53,469 bases of DNA from positions 1 through 53,469 of the forward strand of contig NZ_DRGY01000119.1 in NCBI RefSeq assembly GCF_011049865.1. Reading direction: 5' to 3'. The stretch is from Marinobacter antarcticus. Lineage in GTDB: Bacteria; Pseudomonadota; Gammaproteobacteria; Pseudomonadales; Oleiphilaceae. Below, piece after piece: positions 1 to 7,880 of this stretch. The notes under the pieces are model-generated. The model made no database searches and was not told where the DNA came from. It saw only the letters and a program-made list of their open reading frames with translations. A program made the translations under genes and the position numbers. How positions within the stretch are numbered: position 1 is the first letter of the stretch; every line of letters begins with the position of its first letter.

Positions 1-76
1 ACACATCGTGAAGGGTAAACGTGCTGCCATCAGGGTCCACCACTTCAACGGTCAGAATGCTGTGTTTCTCACTCAT
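1..76 (-). CDS. cbpM: CbpM-like chaperone modulator, N-terminal fragment (runs off left edge)
   Basis: Only the first 25 codons are inside the window, reading MSEKHSILTVEVV and then a segment ending FTLHDV. The start ATG lies 15 bases after the cbpA stop codon and has AAGG/GGGGAG-type purine-rich sequence just upstream, so the two genes are co-transcribed. A short protein directly downstream of cbpA is normally CbpM, a MerR-like-fold protein that binds the J domain of CbpA and inhibits it. The identity rests mainly on position; the visible residues are compatible but too few to prove it. Confidence 0.6.
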   Translation of the reverse strand, partial: MSEKHSILTVEVVDPDGSTFTLHDV

Positions 77-91
77 CCTTTACTCTCCCCT

Positions 92-1054
92 TCACAGATG
101 GAGTTTGCTGCGTGGATCGAATGCTTTCTCAGCCTCGGCAAGCTGTTCGTAGAGCTTTTCTGCTTCTGCAGAGTGCTGTTCGGGTATCGCTATCTGAAGA
201 ATCACCATCTGGTCTCCCGGGTGCTTGCCCGGTAACCCCTTGCCTTTGAGCCGAAGCTTACGCCCCGACGACGTTCCCTTGGGCACTTTTACATTAGCCT
301 TTGAGCCTACCGTGGGCACCGTTACAGTTGCGCCCAGCGCCGCTTCCCAGGGTGCTATCGGAACCGTCACCACCACATCCCTGCCTTCAACACTGAACAT
401 CGGGTGTGGCGCCAATTCGATCTCAATCAGCAAATCGCCCGGACCACCGCCGCCAGACCCCGGAGAACCCTGAGCTTTCAAACGCAGGTGCTGCCCTTCG
501 CGCATACCGGCCGGAATTTTTACTTTCAGGTTTTTCTGACGGGCCACAATGCGACCCTGCTTATCGGCTTCGTGTACCGTAAAGGATACCTGCTTGTCAC
601 AGCCGTGGAAAACCTCTTCCAAAAACAACGACAACCGGGCGTGAACATCTTCCCCACGCATACGCACGTTCTGCCGGAAGCCTCCAGCCGCGCCGCGGCC
701 AGCTCTTCTGCCACCACCGAACATTTCTTCAAAGAAATCACTGAACTGGCTGGAATCTGCATCGGTGTAACCACCACCGCCAAATCCCGATGAGCTTTGC
801 CATCCCGGAGGCGGCTGAAACGAACCGTCTGCCTGCGCGCCGTGTTTGCGCAACTGATCGTATTCGCCGCGTTTCTCCGGGTCTTTCAGAACTTCGTAAG
901 CCTCACCGAGATCTTTGAATTTTTCGTCGGCGTTGTCTTCCTTACTGACGTCCGGATGATACTTCCGGGCCAGCTTCCGGTACGCCTTTTTGATCTCCTC
1001 AGCGGAGGCAGACTCGCTCACACCGAATACCGCGTAATAATCCTTGAAGTCCAT
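92..1054 (-). CDS. cbpA: CbpA-type DnaJ co-chaperone / curved-DNA-binding protein
   Basis: Protein of 320 aa with an N-terminal J domain (about residues 3-70) holding the HPD motif at 33-35, which stimulates the ATPase of DnaK. A Gly/Phe-rich linker (about 85-130) and two DnaJ C-terminal beta domains follow. There is no CXXCXGXG zinc-finger block, so this is the CbpA (type B) class and not DnaJ itself. In the family, CbpA acts as a DnaK co-chaperone and a nucleoid-associated protein in stationary phase. The ATG follows GAGGAG by five bases. It is followed by cbpM and is divergent from the thioesterase gene, with 171 bp of promoter space between them. Confidence 0.93.
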   Translation of the reverse strand: MDFKDYYAVFGVSESASAEEIKKAYRKLARKYHPDVSKEDNADEKFKDLGEAYEVLKDPEKRGEYDQLRKHGAQADGSFQPPPGWQSSSGFGGGGYTDADSSQFSDFFEEMFGGGRRAGRGAAGGFRQNVRMRGEDVHARLSLFLEEVFHGCDKQVSFTVHEADKQGRIVARQKNLKVKIPAGMREGQHLRLKAQGSPGSGGGGPGDLLIEIELAPHPMFSVEGRDVVVTVPIAPWEAALGATVTVPTVGSKANVKVPKGTSSGRKLRLKGKGLPGKHPGDQMVILQIAIPEQHSAEAEKLYEQLAEAEKAFDPRSKLHL

Positions 1055-1225
1055 TGAACTCCTCGCATTTGGTCAAACATTGTTCTCTGGCTTTATATAA
1101 TTGGCCCAGATGTCAGAAATACAAGCTCAACCCGGCGCTATCAAAGATGGTGTAATGTAGAGAATAATCCAAAGAGTAAGCTAAAGAGCAATCTTAGCCC
1201 AAAACCCACACAGAGAAAGGATGTT

Positions 1226-1735
1226 ATGCCCGAAAAGCCGTCCAAATCCGTATCCGCATCCGCCATTGAGAAACACGTTTACAAAGTGTTCCCCAATGAC
1301 ATGAACGCCCACGACACCGTATTCGGCGGCATGATCATGGCAAAATGCGACCGCCTATCGCTGGTGGTTGCCGAGCGCCACTCGGCTCACGTTTGCGTGA
1401 CGGCCGCGGTGGATTCCATTCATTTTCGCGCCCCTGCCAAAGGCAACGATACACTGCTATTCAGTTTATCGCTAAATCGCAGCTGGGGATCCTCTATGGA
1501 AATTGGCGCCCGCGTTGAGGCCGAGAACAGCTACACCGGCGAGACCCGGCATATCCTATCTGCCTTCTTCACGTTTGTAGCGCTGGATGCAAACGACACG
1601 CCCGTGGACGTTCCCGGCGTTATTCCGGACGGCGAGGAACAAAAGCGACGCTTTGGTAACGCAGAAATCCGCAGAGAGGGGAGGCTTAAGACTCGAGCCC
1701 AACTGGCGAAAGTGGCGGATGACGAAGACAATTAG
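1226..1735 (+). CDS. Acyl-CoA thioesterase, hotdog fold (YciA/BACH-like)
   Basis: Protein of 169 aa. The segment NAHDTVFGGMIMAKCDR (27-43) is the hotdog thioesterase signature with its active-site Asn/Asp pair (N27, D42). The predicted reaction is hydrolysis of acyl-CoA to free acid and CoA in the cytoplasm. AGAAAGG lies five bases before this ATG; an earlier ATG at 1221 is out of frame. The C-terminal 40 residues are charged and probably flexible. It is monocistronic, divergent from cbpA and convergent with the DUF3010 gene. Chain-length preference cannot be read from sequence. Confidence 0.85.
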   Translation: MPEKPSKSVSASAIEKHVYKVFPNDMNAHDTVFGGMIMAKCDRLSLVVAERHSAHVCVTAAVDSIHFRAPAKGNDTLLFSLSLNRSWGSSMEIGARVEAENSYTGETRHILSAFFTFVALDANDTPVDVPGVIPDGEEQKRRFGNAEIRREGRLKTRAQLAKVADDEDN

Positions 1736-1751
1736 CCGAGCCGAAATGCTT

Positions 1752-1773
1752 TAGCGCGGCAGTCAGGGCGCTA
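1752..1773. terminator. Possible bidirectional terminator hairpin
   Basis: TAGCGC (1752-1757) and GCGCTA (1768-1773) form a 6-bp stem around a 10-base loop between two convergent genes. The right arm includes the stop codon of the DUF3010 gene. The stem is short and the T-tracts are weak, so support is modest. Confidence 0.35.
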
Positions 1774-2202
1774 TTTCGCCAGATGCCCCACATAAGCTGC
1801 AACAAATGCGGTCTCCTGAAATACCTTCAAACCCGTCTCGGCAAACGGAATCGGCAAAGGGTTAGATGACAGCGTGGATTTTATTGTCGCAGGCTGCAGC
1901 AGGCGAACCTCCACATCCGTCCCCGACATCAGTTGAATAGCCGCTTCCATCTTGAAGCTGATCGCACCGCCGGCAAATTTGCCCTTGGGCATGCGCTCTT
2001 TGATCGCCACTTTTTTAACGTCGTGTTCCGCCAAAAACTCGGCAAAAGCCGCCTGAAACTGCCGCAGATCTTCACCGGTGTGATTCTTCTTCAGGGTGAT
2101 TTTACGAACCTTGCTTTCGGGCAGGCTGAACTGCCCCATCTCCAGGTTCAACAAGCACACCACGGCATCGCTTCCGCTCAGCTCAACACCACAAACAAGC
2201 AT
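1771..2202 (-). CDS. DUF3010 family protein
   Basis: 143 aa from the chosen start MLVCGVELSG. The family normally starts this way, and AGAGGA sits six bases before this ATG. A longer frame from 2253 would overlap the upstream gene by 32 bp and adds an N-terminus not expected for the family. It contains the conserved RMPKGKFAGGAISFKMEAA segment typical of DUF3010. The N-terminal GVELSG strand with later acidic residues resembles an RNase H-like fold, but no biochemical function is established. It follows the SEC-C protein gene by 19 bp, so the two are one operon, a pairing seen in related gammaproteobacteria. Confidence 0.85.
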   Translation of the reverse strand: MLVCGVELSGSDAVVCLLNLEMGQFSLPESKVRKITLKKNHTGEDLRQFQAAFAEFLAEHDVKKVAIKERMPKGKFAGGAISFKMEAAIQLMSGTDVEVRLLQPATIKSTLSSNPLPIPFAETGLKVFQETAFVAAYVGHLAK

Positions 2203-2221
2203 GGGCATTCCTCTTTGGGTA

Positions 2222-2566
2222 TCAGGCACAGCATTTCTTGAATTTGAGACCACTGCCGCAACTGCACGGATCGTTGCGGGAAGGCGTTTTAGCCTGCGTA
2301 ACGGTACCGCCCATGTTCAGAATGGCCGTCAGCTCAGCAATTGATTCCTCAGCGCCCTCGCGGGTATCGAGTGTAATGTTCGCGTGCAGATGAGCTTTAG
2401 CCGCCAGAGCTTCAACTTCCTGCTTGCGGGCTTCACTGGTAACAACGAGCGTCAACGGATATTTCCTGCTACCGCTTTTTTGGCTGGCATTGGTCTTGAA
2501 GCCGCCATGGGCAGTGTGGTGCTGGCGCGCATCCTGCCGGCCTTTAAAGAAAAATTTATCAGACAT
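2222..2566 (-). CDS. SEC-C/SWIM metal-binding motif protein, PBPRA1643 family
   Basis: 114 aa ending in NDPCSCGSGLKFKKCC, the C-X-C-X8-CC zinc-binding SEC-C motif. The N-terminus MSDKFFFKGRQ and the basic region after it match the small PBPRA1643-type proteins. The middle (about 35-85) resembles a compact alpha/beta segment. Function is unknown; SEC-C tails in other proteins (SecA, YchJ) bind zinc and contact partner proteins or ribosomes. It is the first gene of a two-gene unit with DUF3010. Confidence 0.83.
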   Translation of the reverse strand: MSDKFFFKGRQDARQHHTAHGGFKTNASQKSGSRKYPLTLVVTSEARKQEVEALAAKAHLHANITLDTREGAEESIAELTAILNMGGTVTQAKTPSRNDPCSCGSGLKFKKCCA

Positions 2567-2618
2567 ACTGAAATCCCGGTACTTGGGAGAAGGAAGGTTG
2601 CGCGTACAATATCACTGG

Positions 2619-2810
2619 CTATACCCTTGAGGCGATCAGCAAAAACACGGGGTAATCGCCGGTCTCCCTTTTGATCACACTGGCAGACACCACCTCGACG
2701 TTTTCAAAACCCGCCTGACGGGCGACCGTGGCGATGTTGCTTACGTTATTGACGCGATCAGGATTTTGTCCACAGGAGTGCGCCTTGTGTGCAAAAAAGT
2801 CTTTTTTCAC
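2619..2810 (-). pseudogene. Class I SAM-dependent methyltransferase remnant with internal deletion
   Basis: An open frame of 63 codons starting GTG. The first 27 residues (MKKDFFAHKAHS...PDRVNNVSNIA) match the N-terminus of small SAM methyltransferases. The last 36 (AGFENVEVVSASVIK...YPVFLLIASR) match the C-terminus of the same family. The central Rossmann core with the SAM-binding glycine loop (DFGSGTG type) is missing, and the two ends are joined in frame after residue 27. Complete members are about 200-220 aa, so roughly 150 codons are gone. It cannot bind SAM. A purine-rich GAGG precedes the GTG, so a short peptide could still be made. The family match is from memory and not a search. Confidence 0.72.
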
Positions 2811-2881
2811 GAATGCCTCGGCTACTGAATTCTGTTCCCACTATTTCTGGGAGACTGACTGTTTTGGCATGAGCAAACTGA

Positions 2882-3631
2882 TCATAGCCGCCAACGCATT
2901 GGGTGGCTGGTTTTCAGTACCCCGTTCACATCCCAGTCATCCCATCCGGTAAACGGAATAGAGGACTCGCCCACCAACCCCGATAACCGTGAAGCCCAAA
3001 CCTTCTTCGCGGTTTCCAGATGATTACTGAATGAGTCTTCTTGTTGATAAGCAATGCCGCCGCCCTGAACCCCATAAGTCACCTGAGGTGCCAACACCTC
3101 ATACCCCACGTAATACAGCGACGAGTGGGTCGGCCACAACCATTCCACTATGTTGCCGGCACGCCCAAACGGCATAAATGCATGTTCCGGCGAGCCGGTA
3201 GTGACGGAACAAATAGCTCGCTTGCCTCGAAAATATCCGTGGTTGTAGCGCATGCTCCCAGAGTAAAGTCCTCCGTATACCAACACTCTGTCAAACCAGC
3301 CTTTGAGTATCGCCGGCTGGGCGTGCCACCAAAGAGGAAATTGGAAAATCACAAGGTCTGCCCATTCCAGCCGGGAAATTTCCCGCTGAACGTCTTCGGG
3401 CAATGAATTGCTCTGATAGTGAGCCCGCTGCTCAGTCAGTGGTGCAAAATACGTGCGATTCGCTTTTTGCGTATACCAGGATGCCCGTTCAACCGGATCA
3501 AAACTTTCCCCGTAAAGATCGTCTATCTCAACCTCATGACCGGCTTGTTTCATCGACTCTTCTGCCAAATCGACCAGCCCGCCATTAAATGATGCCCGCT
3601 CTGGATGGGCCAACAATATAAGCACGTTCAT
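2882..3631 (-). CDS. NAD(P)H-dependent oxidoreductase, flavodoxin fold (NQO/KefF/MdaB-like)
   Basis: 249 aa. It opens with MNVLILLAHPERASFNGGL, the nucleotide-binding strand and loop of the flavodoxin_2 family, and contains FQFPLWWHAQPAILKGWFD, the FMN-contacting segment of NQO-type reductases. The predicted reaction is two-electron reduction of quinones or related electrophiles with NAD(P)H. It is transcribed divergently from the LysR gene across an 88-bp spacer with a palindrome, the usual arrangement of a LysR regulator and its target. The C-terminal 50 residues are longer than in KefF. Confidence 0.85.
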   Translation of the reverse strand: MNVLILLAHPERASFNGGLVDLAEESMKQAGHEVEIDDLYGESFDPVERASWYTQKANRTYFAPLTEQRAHYQSNSLPEDVQREISRLEWADLVIFQFPLWWHAQPAILKGWFDRVLVYGGLYSGSMRYNHGYFRGKRAICSVTTGSPEHAFMPFGRAGNIVEWLWPTHSSLYYVGYEVLAPQVTYGVQGGGIAYQQEDSFSNHLETAKKVWASRLSGLVGESSIPFTGWDDWDVNGVLKTSHPMRWRL

Positions 3632-3671
3632 ACAAAAACACCTCTTTCCCTATGTCTGATGACAGGCTAGC

Positions 3672-3689
3672 CTGTTCATTTAAGAACAG
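3672..3689. promoter_or_regulatory. 18-bp palindrome in the divergent oxidoreductase/lysR promoter region
   Basis: CTGTTC, six bases (ATTTAA), GAACAG form a perfect inverted repeat midway between the two divergent starts (3631 and 3720). It has the size and symmetry of a LysR-type recognition site, so the LysR protein may bind here to control both genes. No experiment supports this; it is inferred from symmetry and position. Confidence 0.45.
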
Positions 3690-3719
3690 ACATTCCGAAA
3701 ATATGACATTCTAATTTGC

Positions 3720-4670
3720 ATGAATGAACAGTCTATTCGTTGGAATGACCTCGAGATTGTGCTTGCGATAGCAGAAACCGGTTCTCTGTCAGGTGCCGGG
3801 CGACGCCTGCATGTGAGCCATGCCACCATTTTTCGGCGTTTGACGGACATGGAGAAAAGGCTCGGCGTGAGCCTATTCAACAGGACACGCACTGGCTATA
3901 CCCAAACCATGGCTGGCGAAGATCTGGCAGCTTCTGCCGCCCGCATTCAAGCGGAAGTGCTGGGCGCCGAGCGGCGCATTGCAGGGCAAGATCTAAAGCT
4001 AACCGGCACCATTCGCGTTACCACCACAGATACTTTGTTTTTCGGCATTCTTGCCGAGATTTTTGCGAGCTTTCGTACAAGACATCCGGAAATCGAGTTG
4101 GAAGTCGTCATCTCCAACCATCTTCACAGCCTCTCCAAGCGCGAAGCCGATATTGCCATACGCCCCACCCGCACTCCGCCGGAAACACTCATTGGTCGAC
4201 GGATCGGGGACATAAATCAAGCTATTTACGGCCAGCGAGAACAATGGCAAACCACCCACTGCCCGTTGCCAGTTAAAAACCTTTCAACACAGTCCTGGAT
4301 AGGGCCAGACATACACATGGGCGATGCAACGCTGGAAAAATGGATGGCCGAAAGTGGGCGCGGCGATCATTGCCACTATCGTGTCGACTCGATGTTGGGG
4401 ATGCAAAGAGCAGCGCAGGCGGGCTCAGGAATCACCGTACTGCCCTGTTACATCGGGGATACCGACGGGCACCTCAAACGGCTTACCGAACCCGTTCCGG
4501 AATTGACGACCCAACTGTGGCTGCTGACTCATCCGGACTTACGGCGGGTAACGCGAATACGCACTTTTCTCTCAGAGATCAGAGAAAGCCTGCGCTACAT
4601 CTGTGATAAAAATCGAAGAAAGGGTAAACCTGCGTCCCTCGTCAGGCGAGCCTTACCGGGTCTGAGTTAG
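3720..4670 (+). CDS. LysR-family transcriptional regulator
   Basis: 316 aa with an N-terminal winged helix-turn-helix (about 8-65, including ETGSLSGAGRRLHVSHATIF) followed by a LysR substrate-binding domain (about 90-290). It probably regulates the divergent flavodoxin-fold oxidoreductase. The helix includes HVSHATIFRRLTDMEKRLGV rather than the more common QSALS type, which places it in the subgroup that often controls quinone or redox genes. The 3' end overlaps the convergent small ORF by four bases. Confidence 0.88.
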   Translation: MNEQSIRWNDLEIVLAIAETGSLSGAGRRLHVSHATIFRRLTDMEKRLGVSLFNRTRTGYTQTMAGEDLAASAARIQAEVLGAERRIAGQDLKLTGTIRVTTTDTLFFGILAEIFASFRTRHPEIELEVVISNHLHSLSKREADIAIRPTRTPPETLIGRRIGDINQAIYGQREQWQTTHCPLPVKNLSTQSWIGPDIHMGDATLEKWMAESGRGDHCHYRVDSMLGMQRAAQAGSGITVLPCYIGDTDGHLKRLTEPVPELTTQLWLLTHPDLRRVTRIRTFLSEIRESLRYICDKNRRKGKPASLVRRALPGLS

Positions 4671-4948
4671 TTCGGTGGGGAGGGCTTGGTGAGCGTGTCC
4701 GGATTAATCGTTTGATCAGGTTGCTCTGCGCCGGCGTCAATACGCTCACGCTGTTCAAAGCGCCATTTACGGGCCCATTCTGCCGCCTGCCGGATTGATT
4801 CAGCCACCGCCTCAGCTTTTTGTCGCTCCGATATAGAAGGCTTGCGCACAGGGACATCGAGTGTTTTTCCCGCTTTACGGGACTTGTCCGGAATACTATT
4901 CCCGAAATGAGTGTTGCCTGCATCACAGGTTTTACAATTCCTTACCAT
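4667..4948 (-). CDS. Hypothetical protein, 93 aa, small and charged
   Basis: No family recognised. The frame is rich in Lys, Arg, Glu and Ala with a helical stretch (about 40-75) and a Pro-rich tail, a composition more like a real cytoplasmic protein than the competing 94-aa frame on the same strand. An N-terminal CKTC pair is visible at about 5-8. It has no strong ribosome-binding site and overlaps the lysR stop by four bases. It could be a species-restricted small gene or a remnant. Confidence 0.45.
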   Translation of the reverse strand: MVRNCKTCDAGNTHFGNSIPDKSRKAGKTLDVPVRKPSISERQKAEAVAESIRQAAEWARKWRFEQRERIDAGAEQPDQTINPDTLTKPSPPN

Positions 4949-5010
4949 TCAAACAGGCGCAACCAGGCATCACTGCTACTCTTAATTAGGAAACTAAATC
5001 GAATAAAAGC

Positions 5011-6256
5011 ATGGAGCTAGCTGTGACCAACCGTCCTGACTTCCTTGCTGGCGGAGAGCCGGCCCGACTGATTCCGATAACTGCAGACAGCGCTCGAGAG
5101 CAAAAGTCTGTTTCCGTTTTACTCGCGGGCCTTCGCTCTGTATCACTGGTCATGGGCATTTATCAGAACTCAGTGCCAACTATTGCTCAAAAACGACGGT
5201 GTTGACGATGGAGATCAAGTCTTTATCCTCAGCGAGATACTGCGCTACCTGGAAAGCGAAAAATCCGGCATTAATCATTTTGATCAAATGAACTCTGAGT
5301 GGAAAGATGTAGTAAACAAAGTTAAAAGCAACGCGCCCCTTGCAAAAGCAAGCGATGACGTTCAAAACACAATTGCGGCCTGGCATCAGGAGCAACGAGA
5401 TCTTTGCCTGATAATGTCCCGCCTCACAGTTAGCGATGTATCGCTAAAATTGAAGAACGACCACCGTCTTGATCCTGCCAAACGCTTGAAAGACGATGCA
5501 GACGCTTTTTGCAAGGCTCCTTCCCTGCAATGCTCTCTCAACATCATCAATGCTGCTGCCGACCTCGACGTTACAGCGGATCTGCAAAGACGCATGATTT
5601 ATTGTTCTATGCATCTCACGGCACCCAAGGATAAGCAAAGCACCAAAGCGAGAACCAACTGGATCCTGCGCCAACTTAAAAAGACGGATCCCAAGGGTTT
5701 TTATATTCGCGCAACGAGGCCCGGCAAAGCGGAGGCAACTTATCAAGCGTTAAAAGACTTGCGCGATTCGCCTGAGTTGCTCGATTCCGATACTTCCAAC
5801 ACTGCCGCTACAGCGCTTGAAGTCGTTTATGAGATTGATCTCGCCGGCAAATTCAACGGACGAAAGGTATTTGTAGAGGAGTTGGAAAAAGCTGTGCCTC
5901 ACTTTTATCAGGAAGCGGGGCAGTTGCTAAAAGCCTGGGCGCCGCCCCCACCCAAAATAGCGACATCCGACAGTGAACCGGAAGAATCTTGCGTCAACAA
6001 GCAACGCTTAGAAGCAATTACCCAGAAACGTCATAAGCCCTTGCCGTACACGCCGGAGACGTGCCTATTTGGATTTACGCACAAAACAATCGATCAACGT
6101 AATCGACATATCCCGAAAAACTGCATCCGAGGCCACAATGCTTGGAAAGTGGTCATAAACCCCACGGCGACAGGCCGAGGACCGTGCCTTTGCTCGCGTC
6201 ACACAGGCGGAATAGCCCTCGTCGCCGTTGGTCTGACCGGTGGCCTGTTCACATAA
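5011..6256 (+). pseudogene. Large hypothetical gene broken by an internal out-of-frame deletion
   Basis: Two frames read as parts of one family. Frame A from 5011 gives NRPDFLAGGEPARLIPITAD...SVLLAGLRSV, resembling the N-terminus of a large family of roughly 400-aa proteins. From about 5140 frame B (+2 relative to A) gives LYHWSWAFIRTQCQLLLKND and continues through MNSEWKDVV, AAWHQEQRDLCLIMSR and the DLAGKF segment to AWAPPPPKI. The junction is near 5137-5145, and about 120 residues are missing. In intact relatives, as I recall them, the missing part holds a D...EAK nuclease-like core, so the remnant would be inactive. Frame B runs on to a stop at 6256, with its tail antisense to the small exported protein gene. 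The family assignment comes from memory. Confidence 0.62.
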
Positions 6257-6430
6257 AACGGGCACTTGCGTGACCACCCAATCTACGGCTGTGCCAAGCA
6301 CAACGGGATTTTTCGACAGGTCCGTGAAGCGACTTGCATCAACGGGTTGTGGCTGATCGCGGGTTTGATCCCAGAGCACAAGCAGCAACGCTGCTGAAAC
6401 CAGCGTAACGGTAACAATCGGAAATTTCAT
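6065..6430 (-). CDS. Small exported hypothetical protein, 121 aa
   Basis: Starts MKFPIVTVTLVSAALLLVLW, an uncleaved anchor or signal peptide, followed by a soluble region with four cysteines (in VLCEQ, YSACVT, SSACRRG and IDCFV) that could form two disulfides in the periplasm. No family recognised. The start at 6430 was chosen over an upstream in-frame ATG because it puts the hydrophobic segment at the N-terminus. It lies 16 bp after the alpha/beta hydrolase gene on the same strand, so the two are probably co-transcribed. Its 3' part overlaps the broken gene on the other strand by 192 bp. Confidence 0.6.
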   Translation of the reverse strand: MKFPIVTVTLVSAALLLVLWDQTRDQPQPVDASRFTDLSKNPVVLGTAVDWVVTQVPVLCEQATGQTNGDEGYSACVTRAKARSSACRRGVYDHFPSIVASDAVFRDMSITLIDCFVRKSK

Positions 6431-6446
6431 AGCAAGCACAGACCCA

Positions 6447-7325
6447 TTATGACGCGACCGGCGCAGGTTGAAAAAAGCCATTGATAGTCGCTGCAACTTC
6501 TTCCGGCTTCTCCTCATGAAGAAAGTGGCCCGCCTTTACCTGAACAACCCGAATAGCCTTAAAACAGCCTTCAATGTGATTCAGATATTCCGGAATGATG
6601 ACTTTGTCCCGGTTGCCGTAGATATAAATACTCGGCATCGGCCACACATGATCGGTCAGGGTCGCCCAACGTTTGGCGTCATTATTGAAGGTGCGGTAAT
6701 AGTTGGCTGCGCAAGCTGGTGTATCGGGGATGGCGTACATACGCACGTATTCTGCAATGGAATCTTCCGGTACAGGGTGCTCGGCTCCTTTCAAAAAGTA
6801 TCGAAGCCAGGCTACCTCATTTCCCGGAATCATTGCTTCTGCCAAGCCAGGCGCTTGCTGAAAATGCTGATACCAATAGATTGCCCCGCCGCTTGAGCGC
6901 ACTTTATTAACCACTTCCATGTTACCTTTCAGATTATTGATCACAGCAATATTCATGATGCCCAATCGTGTAACCCGCTCGGGTATCGCCAGCGCAATTT
7001 CCTGGGCAACAATGCCACCCCAATCGTGCCCTACCAGTTGAAACTGCTCTATTCCCAACGCGTCGAGCATGCTGATAACATCCTGCGCAAGCTCGGCTTT
7101 GTGGTAATGCGCCTCGCCAACCGTGCGCTCACTGTCGCCCAGCCCACGCAGGTCCGGCGCAATAACCTGAAAACCGGCGTCCAGATGGCGGCTGACGTGC
7201 TGCCAGGAATAGGAGCTTTCCGGCCAGCCATGAATCATTACCAACGGAGCACCGCCGCTGCCGGTGTCTCGATAGGCAAACCTGCCGCGGGGTGTAGACA
7301 ACTCTCTGGGCGCGTTTAATAGCAT
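6447..7325 (-). CDS. Alpha/beta hydrolase, epoxide hydrolase/haloalkane dehalogenase-like
   Basis: 292 aa. It has the oxyanion segment HGWPESSYSW (32-41), the nucleophile elbow VGHDWGG with Asp101 as nucleophile, a likely acid D240 (YGNRDKV) and the catalytic His267 (AGHFLHEEKP). An Asp rather than Ser nucleophile is typical of epoxide hydrolases and haloalkane dehalogenases. The HGWP signature favours the epoxide hydrolase side, but the substrate is not decided. AAGGA lies 12 bases before the ATG, a little far. A 13-bp tandem repeat lies just upstream in the presumed leader. Confidence 0.85.
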   Translation of the reverse strand: MLLNAPRELSTPRGRFAYRDTGSGGAPLVMIHGWPESSYSWQHVSRHLDAGFQVIAPDLRGLGDSERTVGEAHYHKAELAQDVISMLDALGIEQFQLVGHDWGGIVAQEIALAIPERVTRLGIMNIAVINNLKGNMEVVNKVRSSGGAIYWYQHFQQAPGLAEAMIPGNEVAWLRYFLKGAEHPVPEDSIAEYVRMYAIPDTPACAANYYRTFNNDAKRWATLTDHVWPMPSIYIYGNRDKVIIPEYLNHIEGCFKAIRVVQVKAGHFLHEEKPEEVAATINGFFQPAPVAS

Positions 7326-7351
7326 CGCAGGGATTGATCCTTCGTGGGAAT

Positions 7352-7408
7352 TTATTGGAGGCCCTTATTGGAGGCCCTTATTGGAGGCCCTTATTGGAGG
7401 CATTTATT
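7352..7408. repeat. 13-bp tandem repeat, about 4.4 copies
   Basis: TTATTGGAGGCCC is repeated perfectly three times (7352-7390). A fourth copy ends CAT (7391-7403), followed by a further TTATT. It lies 27 bp upstream of the hydrolase ATG, in its leader. Read on the plus strand each unit contains a GGAGG core but no gene follows. Copy number could vary by slippage and alter the leader length of the hydrolase mRNA. Confidence 0.85.
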
Positions 7409-7638
7409 AACAGGATTTAGGGCTTTATCCTGACATCATCGAAGTGCGCAAGCCAAATGCCTTACGTGTATATTCGCGATAAACCCATTCAAACACACGG
7501 TAAATTTCAACGATGGTAACTGAAGGCGCATACAGCATGCTCGAGGCGTTTTATCGCTGCGTGGATCCGCCGTCATGACCAGGGCTGACCGGGGCTGACC
7601 AGAATTACGTTCGATACTCACTTGTCGTAGAAGCCTAG

Positions 7639-7827
7639 CTGGTCAGTTATCATACCCTTACTCTGAAGGAACTCGGGTTGGAGGAGCACACGCCCAGGGC
7701 CGAGTGGATCGGTGGTTCCAAAAAAGACGGGGAACCCAGAAAGGTGCCCTTCGTCATTCGTGAAACCGAACACATGCACCAGCACACCTTGTCTGAAGTT
7801 ACAATCTGGGAACGGTTGCCACGCTGA
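7639..7827 (+). pseudogene. Unidentified gene fragment (C-terminal end)
   Basis: An open stretch of 62 codons without a plausible start, bounded upstream by an in-frame TAG (7636-7638) and ending at TGA 7825-7827. Residues such as LKELGLEEHTPRAEWIGGSK and VPFVIRETEHMHQHTLSEVT have the composition of a real protein. I do not recognise the family. The flanking 7410-7640 has only short blocked frames. It probably marks a decayed gene between the hydrolase and the flavin reductase. Confidence 0.4.
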
Positions 7828-7880
7828 CACGCATGGCGTCCATCCAACCGACAAATTAACCAACTCCCGAGGAGCGCTTT

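Noticed and set aside
4642..4926. Second 94-aa frame on the minus strand at the same place as the 93-aa ORF
   Set aside because: Ser/Arg-rich, random-like composition and larger overlap with lysR; the other frame looks more like coding sequence.
7352..7408. CRISPR-like array
   Set aside because: The units are only 13 bp and directly adjacent with no spacers, and there are no cas genes. It is a simple tandem repeat.
7576..7602. Short repeated GGCTGACC units
   Set aside because: Only three short copies in 27 bp with no context; too little to call a repeat element.
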